Assembly: GCA_029262815.1 (NCBI GenBank)
Contig: JAJCYS010000044.1
Coordinates: forward strand, 20,393 to 84,392
DNA from: Deltaproteobacteria bacterium
Lineage (GTDB): Bacteria > Bdellovibrionota > JAJCYS01
DNA: 64,000 nucleotides
Direction of reading: 5' to 3'
Shown here: piece after piece, positions 9,723-18,749 of the stretch
How positions within the stretch are numbered: position 1 is the first letter of the stretch
Layout of the letters: each line of letters starts with the position of its first letter
Notes under the pieces: generated by a model
The model's database searches: none
Told to the model about the DNA's origin: nothing
Seen by the model: the letters and a program-made list of their open reading frames with translations, nothing else
Made by a program: the position numbers and the translations under genes

Positions 9723-10462
9723 TGAATGTCATTCTCAAAATTTGGCGTCAACCCTCCAAAGATACCCCTGGCGGATTTGAAACATACCCAGTTGCTGACG
9801 TTTCGCCTGATATGTCATTTTTAGAGATGCTCGATGTATTAAATGAAACCCTTACTCAATCAGGCAAGGAGCCTATTGCGTTTGAATCTGATTGCCGTGA
9901 GGGTATCTGTGGTACCTGTGGTTTATTTATTAATGGCCGAGCTCACGGCCCTGGTTTAGGCATCACAACATGTGAACTCCGCATGAGACGCTTTAAAAGT
10001 GGGGAAACCATTGTCGTCGAACCCTGGCGTGCCAAAGCATTTCCAGTGTTAAAAGATTTGATTGTGGATCGATCCAGCTTCGATCGAATTATCCAATCTG
10101 GCGGATACGTTTCAGTCAATACGGGAAACGCACTAGATGGCAATACATTGCCCATCGCAAAAACCAAAGCTGATGAAGCATTCGACGCGGCAACCTGTAT
10201 AGGATGTGGAGCCTGTGTGGCAACATGCAAGAATGCATCAGCCATGCTATTTACAGCGGCGAAAGTATCTCAACTCGCCCTACTCCCTCAAGGTGAAGTC
10301 GAAGCTCAAGATAGAGTCATCAATATGGTTAAGACGATGGAGCTTGAAGGGTTCGGTCATTGCTCAAATACAGGCGCCTGTGAAATAGAGTGTCCGAAGC
10401 AAATTTCACTCACGCATATCGCAAGATTACATCGTGAATATCTTAAAGCAACCTTCAAATAA
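9722..10462 (+). CDS. sdhB: Succinate dehydrogenase/fumarate reductase iron-sulfur subunit
   Basis: Carries electrons between FAD and haem/quinone. The 246-residue protein has all three cluster sites. Cys58, 63, 66 and 84 form the [2Fe-2S] site. Cys159, 162 and 165 plus Cys169 lie in [11 protein letters not shown]. Cys214 and Cys220 plus Cys224 lie in the last cluster region, ending CEIECPK. The start overlaps the sdhA stop by one base (TAATG), so the three genes form a tight operon. Confidence 0.95.
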   Translation: MNVILKIWRQPSKDTPGGFETYPVADVSPDMSFLEMLDVLNETLTQSGKEPIAFESDCREGICGTCGLFINGRAHGPGLGITTCELRMRRFKSGETIVVEPWRAKAFPVLKDLIVDRSSFDRIIQSGGYVSVNTGNALDGNTLPIAKTKADEAFDAATCIGCGACVATCKNASAMLFTAAKVSQLALLPQGEVEAQDRVINMVKTMELEGFGHCSNTGACEIECPKQISLTHIARLHREYLKATFK

Positions 10463-10504
10463 GCTGAATTCCCGACACGCGCAGCGTGAGCGAATCCATT
10501 CAAT
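10463..10504. repeat. Short REP-like repeat between sdhB and the YhhQ-type gene
   Basis: TTCCCGACACGCGCAGCGTG followed by AGCGAATCC closely matches the tract at about 7038-7062 (CGACATGCGCGGCGTGAGCG). It lies between two converging genes and has internal dyad symmetry (CGCGCAGCGTG), so it may also act as a weak terminator. Confidence 0.45.
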
Positions 10505-11296
10505 TTAAATCGGATCTCTTTTTGAAAGCCATTTTACGCCGACGTAACACAGTGGTGTATCGAGGATTGCAAAACATACTTTAAAAATCCAGTACGGAAT
10601 CATCAAAGAAACAATAAAGGTAGTAGTGAATTTAGGTGTCAGGTGATAAAAAGCCACGAACATAAACACCGTGCTATCTATTAGTTGACTCACGGCCGTT
10701 GAGACATTATTTCGAAGCCAAAGATGGCGTCCCTTGGTCACGCGTTTCCATAGATGAAACATCCACACGTCATGGGTTTGAGAAAGGGTAAAGGCAAGCA
10801 AGCTTGCAAAAGTGATTCGGAATCCTGATCCAAAAATCAGTTCGTATGCGCGATTATCGATAGAACGTGAGGCAGCAGGTAAAGCAACTGAGATGGCTGT
10901 AACCAGCATCACCATACCTAAAGCCAGCATGCCCATCATTACAAATCGGGTAGCTTCCTTCTGACCTTTGACTTCAGAGACCATGTCTGTGACTAAAAAT
11001 GTAATCGGAAATACGATAATACTAACGGATACGTGTAGTTCATTAAAAAAAGCGAGAGATATGGGACGAATCGAAAAGAGCTTAAGAAACGTGTTTAATG
11101 TCCACAGCACTGGAAAAAACAGCCAGTTCAATCCAGAGGCCATCACCTCAGGTAGAGGAATCGTTGTGATCTTAGCTCCTAGCAAGTTAGCCAGGATGAG
11201 GCAAGAAATGAACAAAACCAATAAAAAATCCAGCTTACGTTGTTGTGTCATATCCATAGCAGCATACCTGCTTCTAGAGCTATTTTCCACATTCAT
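10505..11296 (-). CDS. yhhQ: Queuosine-precursor transporter (YhhQ / VUT family)
   Basis: Inner-membrane protein of the family that imports 7-deaza-guanine precursors of queuosine. The 263-residue sequence has about six hydrophobic helices, the family-like N-terminal ILANLLGAKITTI segment and FPITFLVTDMVSEVKG, where the acidic and basic residues lie between helices as in other members. The start at 11296 is not certain: Met14 or Met16 would also give a plausible protein. No queuosine biosynthesis genes lie nearby. It converges on sdhB across a 42-base repeat tract. Confidence 0.85.
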   Translation of the reverse strand: MNVENSSRSRYAAMDMTQQRKLDFLLVLFISCLILANLLGAKITTIPLPEVMASGLNWLFFPVLWTLNTFLKLFSIRPISLAFFNELHVSVSIIVFPITFLVTDMVSEVKGQKEATRFVMMGMLALGMVMLVTAISVALPAASRSIDNRAYELIFGSGFRITFASLLAFTLSQTHDVWMFHLWKRVTKGRHLWLRNNVSTAVSQLIDSTVFMFVAFYHLTPKFTTTFIVSLMIPYWIFKVCFAILDTPLCYVGVKWLSKRDPI

Positions 11297-11504
11297 ATTT
11301 TGTCGACTTTCATTGCAGCCTTAAACCCTTCACTCTATGGAGGATTAATCATTTTTTGAATAGAAGGCTTGCAAATACTGAATATTCAAGGAGTTAAGCT
11401 CCGAATGTTTTAACCACAACGGATTTCGTCTATGGATTTAATAAATAGCCTTTGTTGTAGTCAGGTTTCATGCTAGCCTACTGGCGTTGTTAAGGAGGTC
11501 ATTG
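11297..11504. promoter_or_regulatory. Divergent upstream region of yhhQ and the 1344-residue gene
   Basis: Non-coding stretch that must contain promoters for both directions. TTGTTG near 11452 followed after about 17 bases by TAGCCT is the only, weak, sigma-70-like pair I can point to on the plus strand. A short dyad TGAATATTCA is present near 11381. No riboswitch fold was recognised upstream of the queuosine-precursor transporter. Confidence 0.3.
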
Positions 11505-11624
11505 GTGGCGCGTATTACGCTAACCAAGCATAATAGCTTTTCTCAAAGTCGGAGCAATTCTAAGCTCTACACACACGCATCTAGTTTAGGCACCTCTACA
11601 ACTCATTTTATAACTACTCATTAG
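11505..11624 (+). CDS. Possible 39-residue leader ORF before the giant membrane protein
   Basis: A perfect AAGGAGGT ribosome-binding site at 11492-11499 lies five bases before GTG 11505 (an in-frame TTG sits at 11502). The frame runs to TAG at 11622-11624 and encodes a 39-residue, Ser/Thr- and His-rich peptide (starts VARITLTKHNSF as read, ends HFITTH). The next gene starts 21 bases later with its own ribosome-binding site. No family is recognised. It could be a small protein, a leader peptide or chance, but so strong a ribosome-binding site in an otherwise empty region argues for translation. Confidence 0.4.
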   Translation: MARITLTKHNSFSQSRSNSKLYTHASSLGTSTTHFITTH

Positions 11625-11645
11625 CATTAAACGGGAGGGTTACCT

Positions 11646-14600
11646 GTGAGTAACAGAAAAAGTCGGGTATTGTCGTTCTTAAAACAAAGTTTAGCCATGT
11701 CATTAGCGTATCTAATGATCTGGACAACTGCACTGACTGGGCTCCCAGAAAAAGCCGTAGCAGATGAAACGACGACGACAACTGCAAACGGCGCTCCTAG
11801 TAATGGCGCACCCGATTTTGTCCAGTTTGCGCTCAAAAATACACAAAATCAGCTCTCAAGCTTTTATGACATCGTCACCAAATTACCTAATCCAGAAGAT
11901 GAGCTTGACTTCTTTTGGTTGACCAAATGGCACTGGGTACAACGCAATAAAAAAGGCGAAGTCATCAATTCACGTTCGTTGCATGACTATGTCGGCGGTC
12001 CCTATTTTTCAGGACCAAAGCTTGTACATAATACGAAGACAATGCTTAAGAGCTTTGTTCCCTGGGCTGATCATTCGAATGCAAAACCTGATGAGCTCAT
12101 TGTTGGTGATATACCCAGAACCCACGAATGGACGGGTCCTATACATTTACGCAAAACAGATGAAGGCTATCTTGAGATTGTTGACCCTAACTATCCGAAA
12201 AGAGAGCATCCTATTTTAAGTGAGAAAATTTTAGGCTTCGCTGATGATGGGTTAGGCATCTACATCATCCCTGCACGATCTTCAATCGCTACCAAAATTG
12301 CCTATATGAAAGCCCATAACTTAAAACAGTTACCCAAAGATGAAGATATTCCCTACGTTGATCGTCTCATGTACTACTCAAAAGCAGACATCGCAGAAGC
12401 CATCTCCACAAAATCCCCGCCTCCTGGCGTCCCTTTACCCATCAGTAAAGGTCGAAATATTTTAAAATCTGAAGTTAAGAAAGGATTCACCGTCGGGATT
12501 GACGACTCAGCTACGGCTGCTAGGCTAACCATCGGAGACGAGGTTCTAATTGCACCCTTCAGTAGAACTCGGGAGAGTGTCTTTGGTGTAAAACAAATTA
12601 TTGCCCATTTTATTGCCGTTTCAGCTAACAAAAAAGTCGCACTAGGTGTCATGGGACGTTTGCTCAGCACAGGGTTAGCAAACGTAAAACTCATGCAAGC
12701 TCAAATCAAAAAGCTAGAAGCGGCTAACCCACAAAAGCTTGCTGATCCTGAAATTCAAAAATTTATAAAAGCACATAACTGGAAAGAGCTTGAGGGTGTT
12801 CTAGGAACCACACTAGGGGACGTCAACCTTACCAGCCGTGGATTTGGGGGACACCAACAAATCACTGGATTTAAAGGTGCTCAGAGTCCATTTGTTTTAG
12901 ACGGTCATTATAAATATCTTGAAAAAAAACTCGACGATTGGGAAGAGGCGCTTAAGGCATTAGGCGGCAAACCTCTGACAAGACAAGACGCCGCAAAGAC
13001 GGTCGGTCATATCGAAGTAGATCTGAGCGACGCATACGTGGCTACAATCTTAAACGGTCCTGGTACGACCAAAAATAACTTTGAAAATGCTCGCAATAAA
13101 ATAATGAAGGAGCTCGACGGCATTGTATTTACGAACTTACAAGGTCGTAAGAACGTACTGAATACAACTCAATTGATCATTGATAAGCTGAAGGCACTTC
13201 AAAGAAAAACCAACGAAAATGATGTCAAAATTCTTTGCGAAAAAATGCAGCGTTCGATTAAACTTGGCACCCTTGGATCTGCCATTAAAGACAAACATAC
13301 ATTAGAAATATTTATTCATAAGATCCAAACAGATCAGACAGCAGATCAGACAGCAGTTAGATTAACAGGCATGCAGATGGCAGGTGTACGCATGCTTCAA
13401 GGTTTTCAAGCACTGAAACAAGGCTGGAAAACCATCGAGACACCTGTGATGGCCATCTTGGGGCTATGTGTATTTGTGGGCATTATTTACTCTGGATGGA
13501 ACTATTTCCACACTGAACTCTATCAAAAAAAGCTCCTCGCTGATAATGGACAAGGGATTAAAAATATCGGTATTATTTTTTCACATATGAATGTCTGGCT
13601 TGACATAGGTAAAATGCTAGCCATCTTTTTTGGCACCTATGGCTTTTTAGCAGCCGTTGGGCAAAAAGCATATAAACTCAAGGGAGGCGTGAAATTTCTT
13701 CTGGTTTCGTTACGTGCAGGAATGTTTGACACGTTTGAGTTCTTTACTGGAATCTGGAAAAAAACAATTTTCAAATTCTACGAAATGCAACAAACCCTCG
13801 ACCATGCAAAAGAACGATCTAAAATGGTCTTTCATAAATTGAGGGGTAGAACCGTAGAACGTGATAATGCACTCTTGACGCCAAGTGTTGATCGAACAAG
13901 TAGACCCATTTCACACTTGATTGAAGGTCTGAATTCGCCCTTCAACCAAAAATTACGTGATGTACAGATAGAAATAGCGAAACTAAAAACAAGCGTCACA
14001 GTTTTATCGAGTAAATCTGAGATTAAACAGTATAAGAAAAAACTTAGGAAGCTTCAATCGCAAGAAAGAAAGATACGGGCTTCAGCCAATATTGAACCCC
14101 AAATGATTGCACGCTTTGAAGAAAGCAGGTCTATTCTGATTGTCTCTCTACAAGAAAATCACAAGCAACTTGAAGGAGACCTCAAATCAGCTCAGAATAA
14201 TATAACCCTTAAGAAAAGCAATAACTTGGTTTATAAAGAGACAATTACTTCAATCAAAAATCGCATTGCTTTTATTGAGCAGAAAATAGCAGATCTCGAA
14301 ATCATGAACCTTAAAATACATGAAGAGTCCGTAGCTGCTACACGCTTGTCTTGGGCCTCATGGCAGGTCATTTGGCAAAAGGTCAAAAAATCAGGCATCG
14401 AAGTAGATGACCCCTTTGTAGTCAACCAAGTTCTAACTTCAGTGTTAAGGAACCATGCTGAAAAACAAAATATTGAGCTTTCAAACGTGGATGATCAGGC
14501 CACTCGAATTCACAGTTATTTAGCGTCTTATGACGTCTTTCAAAATTTAAAGGCTATTAACCCTAAATATGCGGAAGGATATAACCCTATTCAATCTAAT

Positions 14601-15680
14601 CATGTGGCAACAAGTGTACTTCAAGCAACATCCGGAAGTGAATCTGAAGCCAGCGATCAATACAATAAAAATCTGGTTGAGATTGCGACTGAAGAAGTAA
14701 AGCGAAACCCTTTGCTTAAATTCCTCAAGGCAGTTGTGTACCCCAAAAAAGCACATTTCTATCCGGCAGCCGGGTTACTTGCAACTTTTACAATTGTCAC
14801 AACTACTCTGTATGACGTTGGCCTCGCAGGTGTAGCTGAGTTTGGTAACAGGGCACACCTAGCCTTTGGAACTCAAGGCGCACCTGTTACAGAATTTTTA
14901 CACCTCGCAGCCGACATTCAAGTGATGGAAGCATTTCAATTATTTGCTGTTTCATTGATCCTGACCGCATTTTTAGAGCAAGCAGCACGAAAAGAAGCTA
15001 CATACAAAATTTACAAAGACGTGGAACTTTACGAAGACGGCTTCGCACCCGTGACGTACCTCAAAAACGTCGCGTTGTGTTTTATGAAGTCTGCTACCTT
15101 CTTCACGAAAGATGGCCAGAACATGTTCTACCATACGCTTGGGTACACTGTAAAAATGGCCCCATTGCGTACGGTCATGTTTACGTTTGTCAATGGACTG
15201 ATGTGGGCCTGGACTGATACAGCCATTAGTGTTCCACAGTTGCTCATATATCTAACTATACTGAGTTTTGCTTTCTCCTTTATTAACCTATTCTTTATCG
15301 CACCTTTTGAGAAAGCTGCGGGTGATATTAAACATCCCCTATTACGATTGGTAACAACGGTCACCTTTCTAACCCTTGCTGCCTTTGCAACAGGGGTGGT
15401 TGGGAGTCAGCTCACCATTATGATTTTGAACACAACAACCAACCCGATTTCGTTCCTAAGTATTTCACAAATTATCCATAACTTCCGAACGGTATTTGGA
15501 GATACGGCCATAATGCTCTTTACGGCGTATATTATGTGGCCCTTGTTATCTAAAGGGATTGTGGAACCTAAGATTTTAGCTCCCTCAAAAATCCGTTTCA
15601 ATGAATTCAAAGAACGGCTTGAACAGCTTCAACAAATTCATGAGAACAACCTGAAATTAAATTGTGGTAAAGCCACGTAG
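11646..15680 (+). CDS. Very large orphan membrane protein with coiled coil (1344 residues)
   Basis: I do not recognise the family. GTG 11646 is supported by GGGAGG six bases upstream. The first 40 residues look like a long signal sequence ending AVADE, followed by a Thr-rich linker. Residues about 50-590 are soluble and mixed. Two hydrophobic segments follow near 600-620 and 650-670. A highly charged region at about 770-890 rich in Lys/Glu/Leu heptads is probably coiled coil. The last third (about 1035-1300) contains six or so hydrophobic segments, ending with a short charged tail. The layout suggests an inner-membrane protein with a large periplasmic N-terminal domain and a coiled-coil domain, perhaps structural or a transport scaffold. 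A perfect hairpin terminator follows, so it is transcribed alone or with the small ORF upstream. Confidence 0.8.
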   Translation: MSNRKSRVLSFLKQSLAMSLAYLMIWTTALTGLPEKAVADETTTTTANGAPSNGAPDFVQFALKNTQNQLSSFYDIVTKLPNPEDELDFFWLTKWHWVQRNKKGEVINSRSLHDYVGGPYFSGPKLVHNTKTMLKSFVPWADHSNAKPDELIVGDIPRTHEWTGPIHLRKTDEGYLEIVDPNYPKREHPILSEKILGFADDGLGIYIIPARSSIATKIAYMKAHNLKQLPKDEDIPYVDRLMYYSKADIAEAISTKSPPPGVPLPISKGRNILKSEVKKGFTVGIDDSATAARLTIGDEVLIAPFSRTRESVFGVKQIIAHFIAVSANKKVALGVMGRLLSTGLANVKLMQAQIKKLEAANPQKLADPEIQKFIKAHNWKELEGVLGTTLGDVNLTSRGFGGHQQITGFKGAQSPFVLDGHYKYLEKKLDDWEEALKALGGKPLTRQDAAKTVGHIEVDLSDAYVATILNGPGTTKNNFENARNKIMKELDGIVFTNLQGRKNVLNTTQLIIDKLKALQRKTNENDVKILCEKMQRSIKLGTLGSAIKDKHTLEIFIHKIQTDQTADQTAVRLTGMQMAGVRMLQGFQALKQGWKTIETPVMAILGLCVFVGIIYSGWNYFHTELYQKKLLADNGQGIKNIGIIFSHMNVWLDIGKMLAIFFGTYGFLAAVGQKAYKLKGGVKFLLVSLRAGMFDTFEFFTGIWKKTIFKFYEMQQTLDHAKERSKMVFHKLRGRTVERDNALLTPSVDRTSRPISHLIEGLNSPFNQKLRDVQIEIAKLKTSVTVLSSKSEIKQYKKKLRKLQSQERKIRASANIEPQMIARFEESRSILIVSLQENHKQLEGDLKSAQNNITLKKSNNLVYKETITSIKNRIAFIEQKIADLEIMNLKIHEESVAATRLSWASWQVIWQKVKKSGIEVDDPFVVNQVLTSVLRNHAEKQNIELSNVDDQATRIHSYLASYDVFQNLKAINPKYAEGYNPIQSNHVATSVLQATSGSESEASDQYNKNLVEIATEEVKRNPLLKFLKAVVYPKKAHFYPAAGLLATFTIVTTTLYDVGLAGVAEFGNRAHLAFGTQGAPVTEFLHLAADIQVMEAFQLFAVSLILTAFLEQAARKEATYKIYKDVELYEDGFAPVTYLKNVALCFMKSATFFTKDGQNMFYHTLGYTVKMAPLRTVMFTFVNGLMWAWTDTAISVPQLLIYLTILSFAFSFINLFFIAPFEKAAGDIKHPLLRLVTTVTFLTLAAFATGVVGSQLTIMILNTTTNPISFLSISQIIHNFRTVFGDTAIMLFTAYIMWPLLSKGIVEPKILAPSKIRFNEFKERLEQLQQIHENNLKLNCGKAT

Positions 15681-15703
15681 CATTCAATAAAAAGATATAA
15701 GAA

Positions 15704-15740
15704 AATAAAGGGGTTAAGCGTGACGCTTAACCCCTTTATT
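15704..15740. terminator. Bidirectional hairpin terminator
   Basis: A perfect 18-base inverted repeat, AATAAAGGGGTTAAGCGT and its complement, is centred on 15722. It has A-rich sequence on the left and TTATTGATTTAATATT on the right, so T tracts exist in both directions. It separates the giant gene (+) from the prepilin-like gene (-) and contains that gene's stop codon (15736-15738). Confidence 0.85.
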
Positions 15741-16083
15741 GATTTAATATTAGATTGCCGGACGCTGGATCGAAAATCCAGCCGGAGGGCCTCGACCCCT
15801 TCTGTTTTGGTAAAATCACAGAACTTAATCCATTTTTGGGATTTTTGGGTAACGCTGGCAACTGATGAATGGAAATCTTGGGCCGCCCTCGAAGATTCAG
15901 CATAGAATTCAACAGCAACACCTGTCCCTCCGATTCAACCACACGAACTCGCAAGGTTTTTTCTGAAGCGGCTTTTTGTATATATAAGGGCACAATCAAC
16001 CCAGCAATCAATCCTAAAGCGGCGATTACTAGCACGAACTCTATGAGAGAGAAGCCCCTACTACATGTATGTCGATTTTGCAT
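15736..16083 (-). CDS. Type IV prepilin-like / pseudopilin protein
   Basis: Small protein (115 residues from ATG 16083) with a class-III signal peptide. The basic leader MQNRHTCSRG is followed by a cleavage site before FSLIE, with Glu at +5 and a 20-residue hydrophobic helix. That is the hallmark processed by prepilin peptidase. The rest is a short globular domain without Cys pairs. ATG 16083 is preferred over the codon at 16140 because it gives a normal leader and has a purine-rich AAGAAG in front. No other pilus or secretion gene is near, so it may be a minor pilin or a pseudopilin of a system elsewhere. The gene ends inside the terminator hairpin. Confidence 0.75.
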   Translation of the reverse strand: MQNRHTCSRGFSLIEFVLVIAALGLIAGLIVPLYIQKAASEKTLRVRVVESEGQVLLLNSMLNLRGRPKISIHQLPALPKNPKNGLSSVILPKQKGSRPSGWIFDPASGNLILNQ

Positions 16084-16169
16084 TCTTCTTATTTTATTCC
16101 AGAACTTATATAATAGATATACGCAATGAATGCTTCTCATCTTTTCACACCCTTATAGGATGCAAGGCT

Positions 16170-17924
16170 TTGATTCAAATCGTTAAAAACGTACTACACC
16201 TACTGAAACCCATATGGGGATACCTAAAACCCTACCAAATCTATATCTACTTCGCGATGATTTTAGGTTGCGCTTTTTCTGTCGTCAACATCTGCCTAGT
16301 CAAGCTTCTAGCATATGTTGAAGATAACGTCTTACTCGGTAAAGATGTTGAAAAACTCAAATGGGCTGCCATTGGTATTGCGTTAGTTTTTTTCGTAAAT
16401 CTGATCTTGAGATATTCACATACGATGATTCTGAGAATCATCGCAGAACGTGCTTCCTTAAACCTTAGAAATGAAATGTTTCAGAAACTACTTCATATGG
16501 ATTTGAAATACATTCATGGTCAGTCCGGCGGTGACATGATGTCACGATTTCTAAATGACGTTCAAGTCTTTCGTGTGGGTCTTGAGGTCTTCTCGGACTG
16601 GATTAAAAAAGGACTTTCTGCCCTAGCTCTTATCGGCTATGCCTTCTACATCAATATGCAACTCAGCCTCATTATCGTCATGATTGCACCCCTCATCATC
16701 TACGTATTCTACCGACTAGGCCAATCCGCCCGAAAATACACCCACAAAAGTCAGGCCCTTCTATCAGATATGACCCAACAATATCGTGAAGCCATGACTG
16801 GAATGAGAGAAATTCGGGTTTATCAAAAAGAAAAAGACATCATGGGACATTTTGAAACCCAAAATAAACAATACCTCAAGAACTGGATTCGAGTCGTTCG
16901 GATGGAACTACTTGCCTCTCCACTGACTGAAGCCGTCGGATCTCTGGCCTTAGGCACCATGTTATGGTTTGGTGGCAATGCTGTGATTAACGGCACTATG
17001 AGTGCAGGAATTTTTGTCAGCTATGTGACAGCTATTTGGATGACTTTACAACCCATACGGGAATTAAGCAGAACCAGTGTTAAACTTTCAGAGGCCACAA
17101 GCGCAGCCGAACGGATTGAGGCTTTTATCAATATCAAATCAGTGATTGAAAATAAACAGGACGTGCTCCCCATCACGTTTCCTTCTGAACCGAAGTTGCT
17201 AAGTTTTGATCAAGTTTCTTTTAGTTATACTGAAAACCATATGATCATTAAGAACTTTAGCCAATCCTTTAAAATGGGAAAAACGTATGCATTTGTGGGT
17301 GCAAGTGGATCGGGCAAAACAACGTTATACAACTTAATACTACGATTATATGATCCAGAATCGGGTGCATTGAAAATAGATGGCATCGATATCCGATCCT
17401 TTGACCCTTGGGAGTACCGATCTTTATTCTCAGTTGTCTCACAAGACATTTTTCTGTTTCACGACACAATCTTTGAAAATATTCGTTTCAGCAAACCGAA
17501 TGCCACCAAATCTGAAGTTATAGAAGTTGCAAAACAAGCGATGGCGCATAAATTTATATCAATTTTTCCAAAGAAATACGACACAATCGTTGGAGACCGA
17601 GGCGTACGTCTATCCGGTGGGCAACGCCAACGCATTTCGATTGCACGTGCTTTACTTAAAAATAGTCCTATCCTCATGCTTGATGAAGCCACCAGTCATC
17701 TTGATTCAGAAACTGAAACCATGCTCGGCAACACACTCAAAAACCTAAAGCAACAACGGAAAACATGTTTTGTAATTGCGCATCGACTTTCTACAATCAA
17801 ATCCGCTGACCATATTTTATTTATGGAGAATGGAAAGGTGATCTTTCAAGGCACACATGAACAACTCATCCACTCAAGTCAGTCTTATCAAAACCTCTAT
17901 GAAGCCCAGTTTAGAACCTTATGA
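16170..17924 (+). CDS. msbA: MsbA-type ABC exporter (fused permease and ATPase)
   Basis: Homodimeric half-transporter: an N-terminal six-helix membrane domain (about residues 20-310) and a C-terminal ATPase with Walker A GASGSGKTT (near 375), signature LSGGQRQR (near 480), Walker B ILMLDEATSHLD and switch His in IAHRLST. The start is uncertain. TTG 16170 with an AGGA element nine bases upstream gives 584 residues, close to MsbA; ATG 16065 would overlap the divergent prepilin-like gene. The next gene overlaps by four bases and encodes an LpxH-like lipid A enzyme, which supports lipid A flipping across the inner membrane as the job. Multidrug export remains possible because the family is hard to split by sequence. 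Confidence 0.85.
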   Translation: MIQIVKNVLHLLKPIWGYLKPYQIYIYFAMILGCAFSVVNICLVKLLAYVEDNVLLGKDVEKLKWAAIGIALVFFVNLILRYSHTMILRIIAERASLNLRNEMFQKLLHMDLKYIHGQSGGDMMSRFLNDVQVFRVGLEVFSDWIKKGLSALALIGYAFYINMQLSLIIVMIAPLIIYVFYRLGQSARKYTHKSQALLSDMTQQYREAMTGMREIRVYQKEKDIMGHFETQNKQYLKNWIRVVRMELLASPLTEAVGSLALGTMLWFGGNAVINGTMSAGIFVSYVTAIWMTLQPIRELSRTSVKLSEATSAAERIEAFINIKSVIENKQDVLPITFPSEPKLLSFDQVSFSYTENHMIIKNFSQSFKMGKTYAFVGASGSGKTTLYNLILRLYDPESGALKIDGIDIRSFDPWEYRSLFSVVSQDIFLFHDTIFENIRFSKPNATKSEVIEVAKQAMAHKFISIFPKKYDTIVGDRGVRLSGGQRQRISIARALLKNSPILMLDEATSHLDSETETMLGNTLKNLKQQRKTCFVIAHRLSTIKSADHILFMENGKVIFQGTHEQLIHSSQSYQNLYEAQFRTL

Positions 17925-18643
17925 TCTATGTATTTGGTGACAGTCATCTCTGGCATGAATTCGAAGCTCGCCAACTGCTCAAGCTCCTGCAGCAATTTTC
18001 ATCTGATCCAAAAACTGATCGCATTATCTTAATGGGTGATATGTTGGATGTCTGTGTTAGCGGTCAAAAAGGTTGGCTCACCCAGTTTCAAGCGTTTTTT
18101 AATATACTGAAACATACCAAAGTCCCCCTAACCTACATCCTTGGCAACAGAGATTTTGGTGCACCTTCATTGATCAAACAATTAGATAATCCGTTAATCG
18201 AGTGCCATATGAGTCATACACTTAAAATAGGATCAAAAGAAATTTATCTCACTCATGGCGACATCATCCTAACAAGTACCCGAAAATACAAATGGTTTAG
18301 AGCATTCTTAAGAAATTCCTTCATGGATAGCTTAATACACTGTTTTCCGTACTCAATTGTTCGATTAATTGCGAGATACCTTAGTTTACATTCCTATAAG
18401 GCACACCGGATGAATCCGAAGCTTAGGGCATATGCACTCAATGCTTTTTCAAAATTCGTTCAAAAAAAATGGACAGAAGGTTTTGATGGGGTCATTCTCG
18501 GCCATACCCATACACCGGCCTATGATGAATCCCCAAGTGATCAATTTTATTTAAACTGTGGATTTTGGCCGAATGATAAATTGTACTACGCCATTCAACC
18601 TGAACCTTGGCACATTGAAGCATGCTATGTCTCTTCTACTTAA
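17921..18643 (+). CDS. lpxH: LpxH-like UDP-2,3-diacylglucosamine pyrophosphohydrolase
   Basis: Calcineurin-like metallophosphoesterase, 240 residues. Metal-binding motifs are Asp7/His9 in GDSH, GDMLD at 39-43, GNRDF at 75-79, THGD at 111-114 and GHTH at 194-197. GNRD in place of the common GNHD is typical of LpxH, which hydrolyses UDP-diacylglucosamine to lipid X in lipid A synthesis. The start overlaps msbA by four bases (ATGA), so the two are co-translated and probably act in one pathway. The membrane-associating middle region is basic and aromatic, as in LpxH. A different diphosphatase is the main alternative. Confidence 0.78.
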   Translation: MIYVFGDSHLWHEFEARQLLKLLQQFSSDPKTDRIILMGDMLDVCVSGQKGWLTQFQAFFNILKHTKVPLTYILGNRDFGAPSLIKQLDNPLIECHMSHTLKIGSKEIYLTHGDIILTSTRKYKWFRAFLRNSFMDSLIHCFPYSIVRLIARYLSLHSYKAHRMNPKLRAYALNAFSKFVQKKWTEGFDGVILGHTHTPAYDESPSDQFYLNCGFWPNDKLYYAIQPEPWHIEACYVSST

Positions 18644-18675
18644 AGGCCTACCATAGATCCGCTTATATACAAGAG

Positions 18676-18704
18676 TTGAGAATGAATGCAAGGCTTGAGA
18701 TACT
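18676..18704 (+). promoter_or_regulatory. Candidate promoter of the prkA operon
   Basis: TTGAGA (18676-18681) and GATACT (18699-18704) are separated by 17 bases and lie about 45 bases before the prkA start. In other bacteria this gene set belongs to the starvation response; the sequence itself does not say which sigma factor is used. Confidence 0.4.
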
Positions 18705-18749
18705 AAAGGTATAGGATAAAAAGCTTTAGCAAGGAAGCATGGAGGATCA

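Noticed and set aside
10463..10504. A strong intrinsic terminator after sdhB
   Set aside because: The dyad is short and lacks a T-run; it is better described as a repeat copy.
11297..11504. A preQ1 riboswitch before yhhQ
   Set aside because: On the minus strand upstream of yhhQ I see no preQ1-type stem followed by an A-rich tail.
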